NCBI RefSeq assembly: GCF_034344865.1
Contig: NZ_CP133774.1
Span: 5,456,001 to 5,520,000 of the forward strand
Reading direction: 5' to 3'
Length of the DNA stretch: 64,000 bases
From: Pseudomonas sp. 10S4
GTDB taxonomy: Bacteria; Pseudomonadota; Gammaproteobacteria; Pseudomonadales; Pseudomonadaceae
How positions within the stretch are numbered: position 1 is the stretch's first letter; the number at the start of each line of letters is the position of its first letter. Positions 45,545-56,271 of this stretch are shown here, piece by piece. The notes below the pieces were generated by a model, which was not told where the DNA came from, did not search any database, and saw only the letters and a program-made list of their open reading frames with translations. The translations under genes were made by a program, and so were the position numbers.

Positions 45545-48426
45545 GACAGCATCTCACCCGCCAACAGGCCCGGGGTTTTCAAGGAAGGTTTGGGAAGCGT
45601 CGGTGCGGGAAGCGCCGGTAACTGGCCACTCTTGCTCGCGGCGCCTAGGATGTTCGATGCGCTCGGCATTGCCGCACTCGCCAGCTTCGGAAGCCCGGCC
45701 ACCCCGCCCTGCACCACGCCTTTCACTTGGTGCGCCGTTTGCATCGCACTCATCCCTGTTTGCACCATGTCCTTGCCCTTCTCCAAAACATCCCAGTTCT
45801 TGCTCGGCAACACCTGCGCGACCATCGCCTGCACCTGACTCGGCACGTCTTCGGCCCCTGGTGGACTCAACGGCCATTCCGGTTTACCGATATAGCTGCC
45901 CTCACTCCAGGTGTCCGCCGGATCCTTGCCGAACAACACACGCGCGGGCCCCGGTGCGGCGCTGGCGACGCTGGCGAAGCCCTTGGCGTCAAGCTTGCCC
46001 TTGATGCTTTTGCCGAGGGCGTCGATGACTTCGTAGTCGCCTTCCTTAATCCCCTGGCGACCGGCGTACTGGTTGAACAACTCCAGATTACCCTTGCCTG
46101 GCTTCGGCGGTTCCGGGAACACGCCCGCCAGGCTCTTGGCCCCGGTGTAGGCGAAGTTCGCCGCGTGCGCCGTGTACGGGCCGCTGGTGGCGTGGGTGAT
46201 GCCGCCGGCGTTGTAGGTCGTGGCGCTGCCGCCGCCCTGGATCACCAGTTCGGTCTTGGCGGTGATGGTGATGCGGTCGGCGTTGGCGGTGATGTTGAGC
46301 TTGGCCAGCAGGTTGATGCTGTCCTTGAGCGCCTTGACGTCGATGTCGCCGGACGCCGCCACCAGCCGCCAGCCCATGCTCTGCACGAACAGGCGCATGC
46401 CACGACTGGCACTGGCCAGCAGGCGTTTGCCGATGGAAAAACTGGTGTGCCCGGTGCTGCTCAGCGCCAAGTGTTCGCCGGTGGCGATGTGGCTTGAGCG
46501 CGGTGTGGTCAGGGCGATGCCTGCCGGACTGGCGAGCACCAGGTGCGGTTCTGTGAACTCGGGAAATTCGTTAGCGGTGAGGTTCGCTGGGCCACTGCCG
46601 AGCACGCCCTGATGCTGCGCGTGCAACGCCTTGGCCACGTCGTCCTGATCGCCCGCTTCCTGTGCTTGCAGTTCTTTGGCCTGCGTGGCGAAACCGTCCT
46701 GCTGATCGCTGGCCGTGGCCAGGCGTTCGGCGGTCTCCGGCAGATCCTTGTGGTGCTTGGATTCGTTCGGACGCGGCTCGGTAGTGATCAGCAGACCGGC
46801 ACCGGCACGCACCGCGCCGTGGCGGTCGGTGCGCAGCTCGAAACCTTCACCGCGTGGCTGTCCACCTGAAGGACGCGGATGAGTCAGGTAGCCGAGGTTG
46901 ATCGCACTCGCACCGTGGTCACTGCGCAGCGCGATGCTGATCTCGCTGGTGGTGTCGTCGATGCGCAGTTCGTTGGCGCGGCTGCCCTTGTATTCCTTGC
47001 TCTTGACCGTGGCCAGGGTCTTGAAGTCCGGCAGTTTGTACGGTGGCAGGTTCGCACCGTGGTACAGGCAACCGGTAATCAACGGCTGATCGGGATCACC
47101 TTCGAGAAACGACACCAGCACTTCCATGCCAACGCGCGGAATGTTGATCGAGCCAAACGTCTCGGCAGCCCAACTGGAGGCCACGCGCATCCAGCAGGTG
47201 GTCTTGTCGTCGTGCTCACCTTCGCGATCCCAGAAGAACTGCACCTTCACACGGCCATACTGGTCGCAGAAAATCTCCTCGCCTTCCGGGCCGGTGACCA
47301 CGGCACTCTGCGAGCCGAGCACTTTCGGTTTCGGATGATCCAACGGCGGGCGGTACGGCACGTCCCACGGGATTGCGCTGAAGCGGTTGCGATAGCCCTG
47401 GTGGAAATCGTCTTTGTGATCGGTGGTATCGCTGGTCACCGACTCTTCTAGCACTTGCGGCTGCTTGCCTTCGTGGAAGATCTCGGTCAGCAACCACAAG
47501 TCGTTCCAGGTAGGGTTGGCGTGGCCAGTCAGCGCCAGGAAGTGGCCGGTGACCAGTATCGGTTGGTCACTGTTGCCCTCGGCCAGGCGGTAGTCGCTGC
47601 GGTGGCGTTCCAGCGCACGGTTGGCCAGGTGGCGGCCACGGTCGCGATCCACGAAACGGCCGGGATAGTCGTAATCCTCCAGATCCGGCGAGGCCGAGCT
47701 TTTGGCATCGCTCTCAAGCTCGATCTTCGGCTTGATGAAGTCGTAATCCCGGCGCGTCGTGCGGCTGGTGCGCGTGGTCAGGCGCAAGCCGAATCGCTTG
47801 ATGACCGATACGTCGGCCACCAGACCGGAGTCCTGCTGATAAGCCACGGGCGCCAGTTTCGGGAACACGGTCTGGTCGTCACCGAACGTCAAATTGTGTC
47901 CGCTGGCCGTGTGCTGGAAGTGGTAGTGAATCCCCTCCTCCTCGCACAGACGCTGGACGAAGTGCAGATCCGACTCGTCGTACTGCACGCAGTAGATTCG
48001 TTCCGGATACACCGCGCTCAGTTGAAAGTGGTAATCACTGGCCAGGATGCCGTGCTCTTCGAGCACCTGGCTGATGATTTGCTGCACGGTCATCTGCTGG
48101 AAAATGCGCTGGTTGACCCGATGCGCGAGATACGCCATTTGCGGGCGCAAGGAAATCCGGTAACGGGTCAGACGCTTGCCCGCCTCGCCTTGGGCGATGC
48201 TGTAGACCAGTCCGTGAATGCCCGTTCCACTTGGCGAGAGCTGAAGGAACGCCAGTTTGTGCAGCAGGCTTTCGAGGTTGATCGAGGCCTTTTCGCTAAC
48301 CAGTTCCAGCTCGAACTCGAAGGGTGTGTTGAGTGCCTCGCGACCGGTGAACGACAGCACCTGGAAGTCGCTGTCCACGCCATTGACGGTCAGGTTGAAA
48401 TGAGGCTGATTGGCCGGTGAGAACAT
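45541..48426 (-). CDS. vgrG: T6SS spike protein VgrG with DUF2345 extension
   Basis: The product has 961 residues from the ATG of MFSPANQPHFNLTV; the open frame runs 20 codons further upstream without a site. The gp27/gp44-like head (1-400), the OB part (DQYGRVKVQFFWDREGEHDD) and SWAAETFGSINIPRVGMEV are clear. A DUF2345 region (LVLASPAGIALTTPRSSHI, KALKDSINLLAKLNITANA) and a C-terminal extension rich in Pro/Lys follow, which probably bind the RHS cargo. The RHS gene overlaps by four bases. Hcp is encoded about 130 bases upstream. Confidence 0.93.
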   Translation of the reverse strand: MFSPANQPHFNLTVNGVDSDFQVLSFTGREALNTPFEFELELVSEKASINLESLLHKLAFLQLSPSGTGIHGLVYSIAQGEAGKRLTRYRISLRPQMAYLAHRVNQRIFQQMTVQQIISQVLEEHGILASDYHFQLSAVYPERIYCVQYDESDLHFVQRLCEEEGIHYHFQHTASGHNLTFGDDQTVFPKLAPVAYQQDSGLVADVSVIKRFGLRLTTRTSRTTRRDYDFIKPKIELESDAKSSASPDLEDYDYPGRFVDRDRGRHLANRALERHRSDYRLAEGNSDQPILVTGHFLALTGHANPTWNDLWLLTEIFHEGKQPQVLEESVTSDTTDHKDDFHQGYRNRFSAIPWDVPYRPPLDHPKPKVLGSQSAVVTGPEGEEIFCDQYGRVKVQFFWDREGEHDDKTTCWMRVASSWAAETFGSINIPRVGMEVLVSFLEGDPDQPLITGCLYHGANLPPYKLPDFKTLATVKSKEYKGSRANELRIDDTTSEISIALRSDHGASAINLGYLTHPRPSGGQPRGEGFELRTDRHGAVRAGAGLLITTEPRPNESKHHKDLPETAERLATASDQQDGFATQAKELQAQEAGDQDDVAKALHAQHQGVLGSGPANLTANEFPEFTEPHLVLASPAGIALTTPRSSHIATGEHLALSSTGHTSFSIGKRLLASASRGMRLFVQSMGWRLVAASGDIDVKALKDSINLLAKLNITANADRITITAKTELVIQGGGSATTYNAGGITHATSGPYTAHAANFAYTGAKSLAGVFPEPPKPGKGNLELFNQYAGRQGIKEGDYEVIDALGKSIKGKLDAKGFASVASAAPGPARVLFGKDPADTWSEGSYIGKPEWPLSPPGAEDVPSQVQAMVAQVLPSKNWDVLEKGKDMVQTGMSAMQTAHQVKGVVQGGVAGLPKLASAAMPSASNILGAASKSGQLPALPAPTLPKPSLKTPGLLAGEMLS

Positions 48427-48555
48427 CCCTTGTTCCTCGCGCAATGCTGCAACGCGCGCCGATCCCACAAAGCGTGGCGCACGCAAAAAAATTCAGTAGG
48501 TCAAAGCCGCCTCTACCAGCCGCGCTGGCCGAGGCGGTACAACAATCAGCCGTAA

Positions 48556-49071
48556 TTAAACGACTGGAGAACGCCAGTCATCAGAACCCGAAGTACCAGA
48601 GACTTCGTGAGTCCAAGTGATTTTGCGGTAGGTGAACTGCACTTCTTCCAGGTGCGTGAAGTGGGAGTTCGACGGATCCTGGCAGTTGTGCATTTTGTTG
48701 TTGATGGCGACGATGATCGCGTCTTCCAGTTTGGTGGTGTAGTAGTGCTCTTGGGTACCTTGAGCCGAAGTGCGGTACCACTGGATAACGATTTCGCTCA
48801 TGCGCTCGCCGGAGGTCAGCGCGGCTTGCAGCAGTGGCGAAGCCTTGTCGTAGACCTTGGTAATCACAACTGGTTTGTGAACGCGCTGACCGGTTGGTTG
48901 GCCGGACTGTGGGTCACGCGGGATGATCACGTCGTGGCTGAACGCCTGAACCATGACCTGGTCTTCGTGACCTTCCTGGTAGGTGTTGCCAACCGAGTCG
49001 GCAGTGAACGCGCCGGCAGTGATCAGACCTTGTTTCTCGCCAGTAACAGACATGTACGCTGGTGTTGCCAT
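48556..49071 (-). CDS. hcp: T6SS tube protein Hcp (TssD)
   Basis: The 172-residue Hcp begins at ATGGCAACACC... (MATPAYMSVTG) after AAGGAGAGC. Typical strands are AGAFTADSVGNTYQEGHEDQ, VMVQAFSHDV, HKPVVITKVYDKASPLLQAA and YYTTKLEDAIIVAIN. Hexamers stack to the secretion tube and can carry effectors. It heads the second orphan island (hcp-vgrG-RHS-immunity-PAAR). Unusual palindromic repeats lie upstream. Confidence 0.95.
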   Translation of the reverse strand: MATPAYMSVTGEKQGLITAGAFTADSVGNTYQEGHEDQVMVQAFSHDVIIPRDPQSGQPTGQRVHKPVVITKVYDKASPLLQAALTSGERMSEIVIQWYRTSAQGTQEHYYTTKLEDAIIVAINNKMHNCQDPSNSHFTHLEEVQFTYRKITWTHEVSGTSGSDDWRSPVV

Positions 49072-49237
49072 AAGTGCTCTCCTTGCTGATGGATGGGGGC
49101 GCTGGTAAGTGAAATTACCTGACAGGCGGCCAATTGCTATCAAAAAGTGCGCCAACTTTTATCGAACCCTTATAAACCAAGGGTTTGGTGATATTTTTCC
49201 GAACAACCGGCGAAATTGGCGAAGGAATCTATCGAAA

Positions 49238-49364
49238 AGTGCGCAAGAAGTTGCGCAGTGGTGTGCAAGAAGTTGCGCACTTGGCTGGAAGCCTTGAAAT
49301 ACTTGGGGTGTAGAGATTTATTGAGGGAAAATGACGGGGCAAGTGCGCAAGAAGTTGCGCACTT
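49238..49364. repeat. Three palindromic GTGCGCAAGAAGTTGCGCAC-type repeats
   Basis: The unit GCGCAAGAAGTTGCGC occurs at about 49241 and 49344, with a slightly shorter copy (TGTGCAAGAAGTTGCGCAC) at about 49263. The last copy is a perfect stem of 10 bp, AAGTGCGCAA and TTGCGCACTT, with a GAAG loop (49341-49364). They lie 170-290 bases upstream of hcp. Confidence 0.8.
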
Positions 49365-49440
49365 CCGAAATGACCTGTCGACTCTTCTCGCGGATGACAA
49401 AAATCCTAACGAAAAGATGGTCAATGGTTTCCGGCAGAAG

Positions 49441-49785
49441 CTACTTTTTGTTGTGACTACAATACCAAGGGCGATTCAGTATTCCCATTACCGTTGGCGC
49501 TCCGACCTCGCTGCCATCAGCGCGTTCGAACCTATCCAGGCGTTCGGTGAGCACCTTGTTACCGTCAACGGCGATGGCAAGCATTTCAAAGCGCACCGTA
49601 GCGATGCCCGAAGCCTTCTCAAGCGCATCAATGAACGCAATCGCTTCATCGATCCCGGTAGTGGTGGCCACACCTTCATTGACCCAAACCGTGCTGGGCG
49701 TGAACCAACGCCGTATGGCAACCCTACCGCCATCTTCAGGATAAGCAGCAAAAAAAGCGGTGACACTCTCAATTGGTGTTGGCAT
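49441..49785 (-). CDS. Limonene-epoxide hydrolase/SnoaL-like protein
   Basis: The product has 114 residues from the ATG after GAGGAC. It has the cystatin-like NTF2/LEH fold pattern: PIESVTAFFAAY, then WFTPSTVWVNEGVATTTG, FEMLAIAVDGNKVLTERLDRF and GAPTVMGIL. Family members usually continue with a W-R-D-Y-F-D segment carrying a catalytic Asp; here the sequence turns into unrelated residues and stops. It therefore appears truncated at the C-terminus, and activity is doubtful. Confidence 0.65.
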   Translation of the reverse strand: MPTPIESVTAFFAAYPEDGGRVAIRRWFTPSTVWVNEGVATTTGIDEAIAFIDALEKASGIATVRFEMLAIAVDGNKVLTERLDRFERADGSEVGAPTVMGILNRPWYCSHNKK

Positions 49786-49865
49786 TGAGGTGTCCTCTAT
49801 CAAATGAAATGAGGTATAGCGGCGACAACGCTTTCCTGCAGTGGATCTCCGGAGTATCTGAGATC

Positions 49866-50576
49866 CTATCTACTCAAGCCTGCCACAAGGTCGTTACGTA
49901 TCGAACCTGAAAGCAGTGCCTGCTGGTTAACGAGATGCTGCTGGAGTCGATTGGCGTAATCGTCTTCCACGGCAGACATGACACTTGGCCTGTCTGCCAA
50001 TGAAGATCGCCACGCCGATACGCGGGGAAGATCGTTGAAGATCGGCTGGGAGACGACTGGGCTCAGCAAGTCGAAGTATCGAAAAATAGGCGCAAACACC
50101 GCATCGACCATACTGAACGCTGATCCTGAAAAATAGGGTTCTTGATCAAGCTTACCCTCAAGCTGATGCAATTTATATCGAAGGGCGGCCCTCCTGATAC
50201 CAGCTATAGCGAGATCCTGGGCATTGAGGAACTGCCAAGCATCGGCGAGCACCGCCACACCGAACTCCACCCATGCACGCTGTTGTGCGCGGGCGAGCGC
50301 GTCGTCGGAATACAGGCTGACACTACCCTTCGTTTCGTTGAGATACTCGCAAATGGCCGTGCTCTCGAACAGTATCGTGTCTGCCCTATCTTGCAGCTCC
50401 ACCTTGAGTAAAGGCACCTTTCCCATTGGCGAAAGCGCCAGAAACCAGTCTGGCTTGGCAGAGAGGTCGACGTTGATCCTCTCAAAGGGCACATGTTTTT
50501 CCAGGAGCACGATAGCTGCTCGTTGAACGAACGGGCACAGAGGATGGCTGATGAGTGTAAGTTGAGCATGCGGCAT
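49866..50576 (-). CDS. Glutathione S-transferase
   Basis: This 236-residue protein has the GST fold. The thioredoxin-like N-terminus is LISHPLCPFVQRAAIVLLEK, with KVPLLKV (cis-Pro) and FESTAICEYLNE (the E/D-S-x-A-I glutathione site). The all-helical C-terminal domain starts near residue 90. CPF at the active position recalls omega/beta-type bacterial GSTs using a cysteine. The frame is open upstream, but the ATG at 50576 fits the family start. It follows the SDR gene by 50 bases on the same strand, likely an operon for a detoxification step. Confidence 0.88.
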   Translation of the reverse strand: MPHAQLTLISHPLCPFVQRAAIVLLEKHVPFERINVDLSAKPDWFLALSPMGKVPLLKVELQDRADTILFESTAICEYLNETKGSVSLYSDDALARAQQRAWVEFGVAVLADAWQFLNAQDLAIAGIRRAALRYKLHQLEGKLDQEPYFSGSAFSMVDAVFAPIFRYFDLLSPVVSQPIFNDLPRVSAWRSSLADRPSVMSAVEDDYANRLQQHLVNQQALLSGSIRNDLVAGLSR

Positions 50577-50625
50577 GGGGGGCTCTCGAAAGGGCAGCGA
50601 CGGGATAGAGTGAATCCGGCTGTGG

Positions 50626-51384
50626 CTACAGCAATTGCCCGCCCGAGATATCAAAAGTCGTCCCGTTAGCCCAGGCCATGTCATCGGAAAGGATGGCGGC
50701 TACCGCACCGCCGATGTCGTCCGGCAGGCCCACACGCCCCAGCGCGATGCCCTGTGCAACGTAGGCGTTCACATCCTTGTTGTCGCGCACTGCACCACCG
50801 CCAAAATCGGTTGCGATGGCGCCCGGTGCAATTGCATTCACCCGAATTTGGCGCGAACCCAGTTCTACGGCCATGTAACGGGTGAGCACTTCAACTGCGG
50901 CCTTCACCGCCGCGTAAAGGCTGTACCCCGGTAATGTAAAACGCACGAAGCCGGAGGAAACGTTCAGGATGCGACCGCCGTCTTCCAGGAGCGGTAACAG
51001 CTTCTGAGTCAGGAAAATCGGGCCGCGAAGGTGCGTGGCGACCAATGAGGCAAACTGCTCCTCGGTCGCGTCAATGAAGTTCGAAAACAGACCATTGCCG
51101 GCATTGTTGACGAGGAAGTCGAAGCGCTCGCGACCGAAGTCGGCCTTCAGGACATTAGCCACTGCGCTCGAAAAATCCTTGTAGCTGGCGGTATCGGTGA
51201 TGTCGAGCGCAAGCATAGCCGCCTTGCCGCCCTGCGCTTCGATTTCCCGGATAAGCGATTCCGCTTCTGCTGCGCCGCTGCGATACGTGCCAATGATGTA
51301 TATGCCGCGTTTGGCGAGGTGAATAGCCATATTGCGGCCAAGGCCACGGCTGGCGCCTGTAATGAGTGCGATTTGATTGGTCAT
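50626..51384 (-). CDS. SDR-family oxidoreductase
   Basis: The 252-residue classical SDR shows TGASRGLGRNMAIHLAKRG (cofactor), LALDIT, NNAG in LVNNAGNGLF, the serine in LNVSSGFV and Y-x-x-x-K in YSLYAAVKAA. The catalytic YxxxK here is YAAVK. It ends in the usual ISGGQLL. It is divergent from the AraC-type gene at 51542 and upstream of a GST gene; the AraC protein probably controls both. The substrate is unknown. Confidence 0.87.
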   Translation of the reverse strand: MTNQIALITGASRGLGRNMAIHLAKRGIYIIGTYRSGAAEAESLIREIEAQGGKAAMLALDITDTASYKDFSSAVANVLKADFGRERFDFLVNNAGNGLFSNFIDATEEQFASLVATHLRGPIFLTQKLLPLLEDGGRILNVSSGFVRFTLPGYSLYAAVKAAVEVLTRYMAVELGSRQIRVNAIAPGAIATDFGGGAVRDNKDVNAYVAQGIALGRVGLPDDIGGAVAAILSDDMAWANGTTFDISGGQLL

Positions 51385-51541
51385 GGGTTGTCTCTGCTGA
51401 TTTAGGCACGCCTTTTGGCGCTTTGTTGACCTACCCAAGATAAGCAATAACCGGTTTGCACCCCACGCCCAATAATCTCAATTTATTGCCTGATTGTATC
51501 AATCAGCTTGCGTGGTGAGTTGCCGTCGGCATAATCACTCC

Positions 51542-52456
51542 ATGACCAAAGATCTAGCTCCGCACCTTGATATAGCTCTGCGCACTTCGCCACCGGGCTT
51601 GACTGCCACACGGATCCCGCGTGTAGACATCTGTGTCGGACAAGGCTCTACAGATAAGGCACCGTGCCTATATCGCTCGATGATCTGCTTCATCCTGCAA
51701 GGCTCGAAGCGCGTCGCGCTTAACGACCGTCTTCTGAGCTACGACAGTGAACAGTATCTCATCAGCGCTCTGGATCTGCCTCTGATCGGCCAGATTCTTG
51801 ACGCTGAAGACGGACAGCCCTACGTTGCGGTATCGCTCGTGCTGGATCCGGCCATACTGGCGGAGCTGGCGGCGAACATGCCGCCGGTTCGCGAGAGTTT
51901 ACATACAGGAATTGGCATCACGATTAATCCGATGACCGCTTCGCTTCGCGATACGTTACTGCGCCTATTGTCATTGCTCGACACGCCTGCCGATATCCCT
52001 GTTCTCGGCCCCATGGTTGAACGGGAATTGCTTTATCGTCTTCTACTGGGCCCTCAGGGGCGGCTGCTGCGGCAGATTGCGCAACCCGATGGCGCACTTG
52101 GCAGTATCCGTCGTGCTGTCGCCTGGATCAGGGACAATTACAACACTCGACTTCGCATCGAGGCGTTGTGTGATGTAAGTGGCATGAGCCGGGCGAGCCT
52201 GCATCGCCACTTTCTGTCGATGACAGGCCTCAGTCCAATCAAGTATCAGAAGCAGCTTAGATTGCAGGAAGCCCGCCAGCTATTGCTTGCTGGCGAGCAT
52301 CGCGCGTCAGATGTGGCATTCGTTGTCGGCTATGAAAGCGCATCACAGTTCAGCCGCGAATACGTACGGCAGTTCGGTGCTTCGCCTGCCCGCGACGTGC
52401 GCGCGATACGGCAAGCGATCACTGGCGAGGCTGCTCAAAATGAATTCAAGGCTTGA
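51542..52456 (+). CDS. AraC-family regulator
   Basis: The 304-residue protein has an AraC_N-type effector domain (PRVDICVGQGSTDKAPCLYRS, then QYLISALDLPLIGQI) and a C-terminal double HTH (ALCDVSGMSRASLHRHF, SDVAFVVGYESASQFSREY). The ATG at 51542 is taken although the frame begins at a TTG at 51494. It is divergent from the SDR-GST pair, with about 150 bases between, the usual target arrangement. Confidence 0.9.
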   Translation: MTKDLAPHLDIALRTSPPGLTATRIPRVDICVGQGSTDKAPCLYRSMICFILQGSKRVALNDRLLSYDSEQYLISALDLPLIGQILDAEDGQPYVAVSLVLDPAILAELAANMPPVRESLHTGIGITINPMTASLRDTLLRLLSLLDTPADIPVLGPMVERELLYRLLLGPQGRLLRQIAQPDGALGSIRRAVAWIRDNYNTRLRIEALCDVSGMSRASLHRHFLSMTGLSPIKYQKQLRLQEARQLLLAGEHRASDVAFVVGYESASQFSREYVRQFGASPARDVRAIRQAITGEAAQNEFKA

Positions 52457-52667
52457 TATCCGTTAGTGAAGCAGGCCACGACTAATTAGCTGGTTATGTT
52501 AGGCACGATTAATTCGAAGTCCTATCGCCAACCGGCGTTCCGAGACTCTGTCTACTCGCACATTGAGGTCTAGCTCCAGTCGCAGTCCTTTCACAAAAAT
52601 TGGAGTGAGTTCCATAGGCGTTACTCAAGAGGCTGAAAAGGTGATTAATCGTATGCGCGCTCGGGTA

Positions 52668-52964
52668 TCAAGCCTTGCGTAAGTAGATAGGTTGCCACCT
52701 GTGTGGCAGCAATTGATAGATTTCACTCGCCCGCTGCGTAGGTAGGCTCGTGAGAACATCCTTCAGATACACATACGGATCGTGCCCATTGAGACGCGCA
52801 GATTGGATCAAACTCATGATCGCTGCCGCCCGTTTGCCGCCGCGTGACGACCCTGCGAAGAGCCAGTTCTTGCGCCCAAGAGCCCATGGCCGGATCTGGT
52901 TTTTGGCCCAATTGTTGTCTACGGGTACAGCCCCGTCATCAAGGTAGCGCGACAGCTTTGTCAT
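52668..52964 (-). mobile_element. IS66-family transposase C-terminal remnant
   Basis: The 98-codon frame is the conserved C-terminus of IS66 transposases: DDGAVPVDNNWAKNQIRPWA, LGRKNWLFAGSSRGGKRAAA, MSLIQSARLNGHDPYVYLKD, LPHRWQP. Neither the DDE domain's first half nor the accessory tnpA/tnpB genes are present. A related scar lies at 38.2 kb. Confidence 0.8.
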
Positions 52965-53000
52965 AGGGATAACTGCTGGCTGATCAGCTTCGACCGGTAA

Positions 53001-53244
53001 TCACTCACTCAATGCGCATTGGTGAAAGGCAGGGATCGATGAGTACCGTTTCGATTGAATAATCGTCATCGCTGTTCCGCGACGATATTCGCTCGGTGTC
53101 TGTTCCTTTTCGATGCGAAAGTGTCTGTTGAAGTTAGAGAGATTTTCATAGCCAACCTCAAAGCAGATTTCTGCAACCGACATTTCTGTTTGCAACAACA
53201 GCCTGCAGGCGCGCTGAAGGCGTGTTGGCCGGCGCGTTCAAATA

Positions 53245-53245
<1 letters not shown>
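53001..53245 (-). pseudogene. AraC-type HTH remnant
   Basis: Frame-consistent translation gives RLQRACRLLLQTEMSVAE, ICFEVGYENLSNFNRHF and TPSEYRR, the C-terminal HTH of an AraC-type regulator. The N-terminal effector domain is missing; the fragment starts right after the porin stop codon. It may be what remains of another regulator of the sugar genes. Confidence 0.65.
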
Positions 53246-54830
<1,585 letters not shown>

Positions 54831-54933
54831 TTATTGTTTTGTTCCAGCGACAGACCGTTTTTTCGTGAGTTGTGAATTGTCCAAATCGACAAAAAAAGCT
54901 GCCTCATCGCAAATACGCTGCTACATTGAGCGT

Positions 54934-54945
54934 GTTAACGTTAAC
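54934..54945. promoter_or_regulatory. LacI-family operator GTTAACGTTAAC
   Basis: A perfect 12-bp palindrome with the central CG typical of LacI/GalR operators lies 30 bases upstream of the binding-protein start and between the divergent porin and transporter genes. It is the obvious site for the LacI-type repressor at 60818. Confidence 0.8.
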
Positions 54946-54975
54946 TTTTCTAAAAACAAAAATAAAGAGGGCTTT

Positions 54976-56250
54976 ATGAAACGGCTAAAAACTCTCCTTC
55001 CAGCAGCGCTACTCACCCTCTGTGCCGGACTTCCATCCGTCTCGAGCGCAGCCGATTTGACGATCTCATGCGGTGCGGTGGGTGCAGAGTTACAACTCTG
55101 CAAGGAGGCTGTCGAGGCGTGGTCAAAACAGACCGGCAACAATGTCGAGGTGGTTTCCACGCCTAACTCGGCGACCGAGAGGCTGTCGTTCTACCAACAG
55201 ATCCTCAGTGCGCAGTCCACCGACATCGACATCATTCAAATCGATATGGTGTGGCCGGGGATGCTGGCCAAACATCTGATGGATCTGCGAGAGGTGCTTC
55301 CAGCCAACGCTACCCAAGGCTACTTCCAGTCACAGGTCGATAACGCCACGGTAAACGGACGGCTGGTGACGATGCCGTGGTTCACCGACTCGGGTCTGCT
55401 GTATTACCGCAAGGACTTGCTCGAGAAGTACAACAAGCAGGTTCCCCAGACGTGGGAGGAAATGACCGCTACCGCCAGGGATGTTCAACAGGCCGAACGC
55501 AACGCCGGTAACCCCAATGTGTGGGGTTACATATTTCAGGGACGCGCCTACGAGGGCCTGACCTGTAATGCGCTGGAGTGGATCAGCAGCCAACCGGAAG
55601 GCGGACTGGTCAATCCACGAGGAGACATCGTGGTCAACAGTCAGGCCTCAAGAGCTGCTTTGACCCTGGCGAAAAGCTGGGTGGGAGACATATCCCCGCG
55701 TGGCGTGCTCAATTACACCGAGGAAGAAGGACGTGGCGTATTCCAGTCGGGAAATGCGCTGTTCATGCGTAACTGGCCTTATGTCTGGGCCCTGGTGCAA
55801 AGCCAGGACAGCGTCGTAAAAGACAAGGTGGGGGTCGCTCCCCTACCCCGAGGCGGCATGACCGGCACCCATGCATCCACCCTCGGTGGATGGGGTCTGG
55901 CGGTTTCGCGCTACAGCGCCCATCCAAAACTTGCCGCAGAGCTCGTGAGCTACCTGACCAGTGCCCAACAGCAAAAACATCGTGCTCTGGCAGGCGCCTA
56001 TAACCCGGTTATCGAGTCGCTGTATCAAGATCCCGAACTGCTTGCGGCTATGCCTTATTACAGTCAGCTCCACAGCATTCTCAACGACGGGGTTATGCGC
56101 CCCGCCTCGATAACCGCCGATCGCTATCCACGGGTCTCCAATGCGTTCTTCGATCGAGTGCATGGCGTGCTGGCGGGTGAGTTGCCTGTCGATCAGGCGC
56201 TGGCCGAACTGGAAAGTGAACTCACCCGCATCAAACGCCGGAACTGGTAA
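54976..56250 (+). CDS. ABC sugar transporter substrate-binding protein
   Basis: The 424-residue protein starts at the ATG after AAAGAGGGC. It has a Sec signal peptide (LLPAALLTLCAGLPSVSSAA) and then a MalE/ThuE-type fold (LQLCKEAVEAWSKQTGNNVE, IDIIQIDMVWPGMLAKHL, GLLYYRKDLLEKY, GLAVSRYSAHPKLAAELV). Periplasmic, it delivers sugar to the two permeases downstream. With the GH32 and ScrY-like partners, sucrose or a related fructoside/glucoside is the likely ligand. The upstream LacI operator predicts sugar-inducible expression. Confidence 0.88.
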   Translation: MKRLKTLLPAALLTLCAGLPSVSSAADLTISCGAVGAELQLCKEAVEAWSKQTGNNVEVVSTPNSATERLSFYQQILSAQSTDIDIIQIDMVWPGMLAKHLMDLREVLPANATQGYFQSQVDNATVNGRLVTMPWFTDSGLLYYRKDLLEKYNKQVPQTWEEMTATARDVQQAERNAGNPNVWGYIFQGRAYEGLTCNALEWISSQPEGGLVNPRGDIVVNSQASRAALTLAKSWVGDISPRGVLNYTEEEGRGVFQSGNALFMRNWPYVWALVQSQDSVVKDKVGVAPLPRGGMTGTHASTLGGWGLAVSRYSAHPKLAAELVSYLTSAQQQKHRALAGAYNPVIESLYQDPELLAAMPYYSQLHSILNDGVMRPASITADRYPRVSNAFFDRVHGVLAGELPVDQALAELESELTRIKRRNW

Positions 56251-56271
56251 GCCACAAGGAAGGAAATCACC

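Noticed and set aside
45727..46497. 256-codon plus-strand frame in the vgrG C-terminal region
   Set aside because: Antisense to a well-supported DUF2345 region.
47455..48420. 321-codon plus-strand frame inside the second vgrG gene
   Set aside because: Antisense to a clear VgrG; long antisense frames are expected in GC-rich genes. No ribosome site or known domain.
49238..49364. CRISPR array
   Set aside because: Only three repeats, palindromic throughout, irregular spacing and no cas genes.
49441..49785. Frameshift at the end of the epoxide-hydrolase-like gene
   Set aside because: None of the other two frames downstream supplies the expected W-R-D-Y-F-D segment, so simple truncation is preferred.
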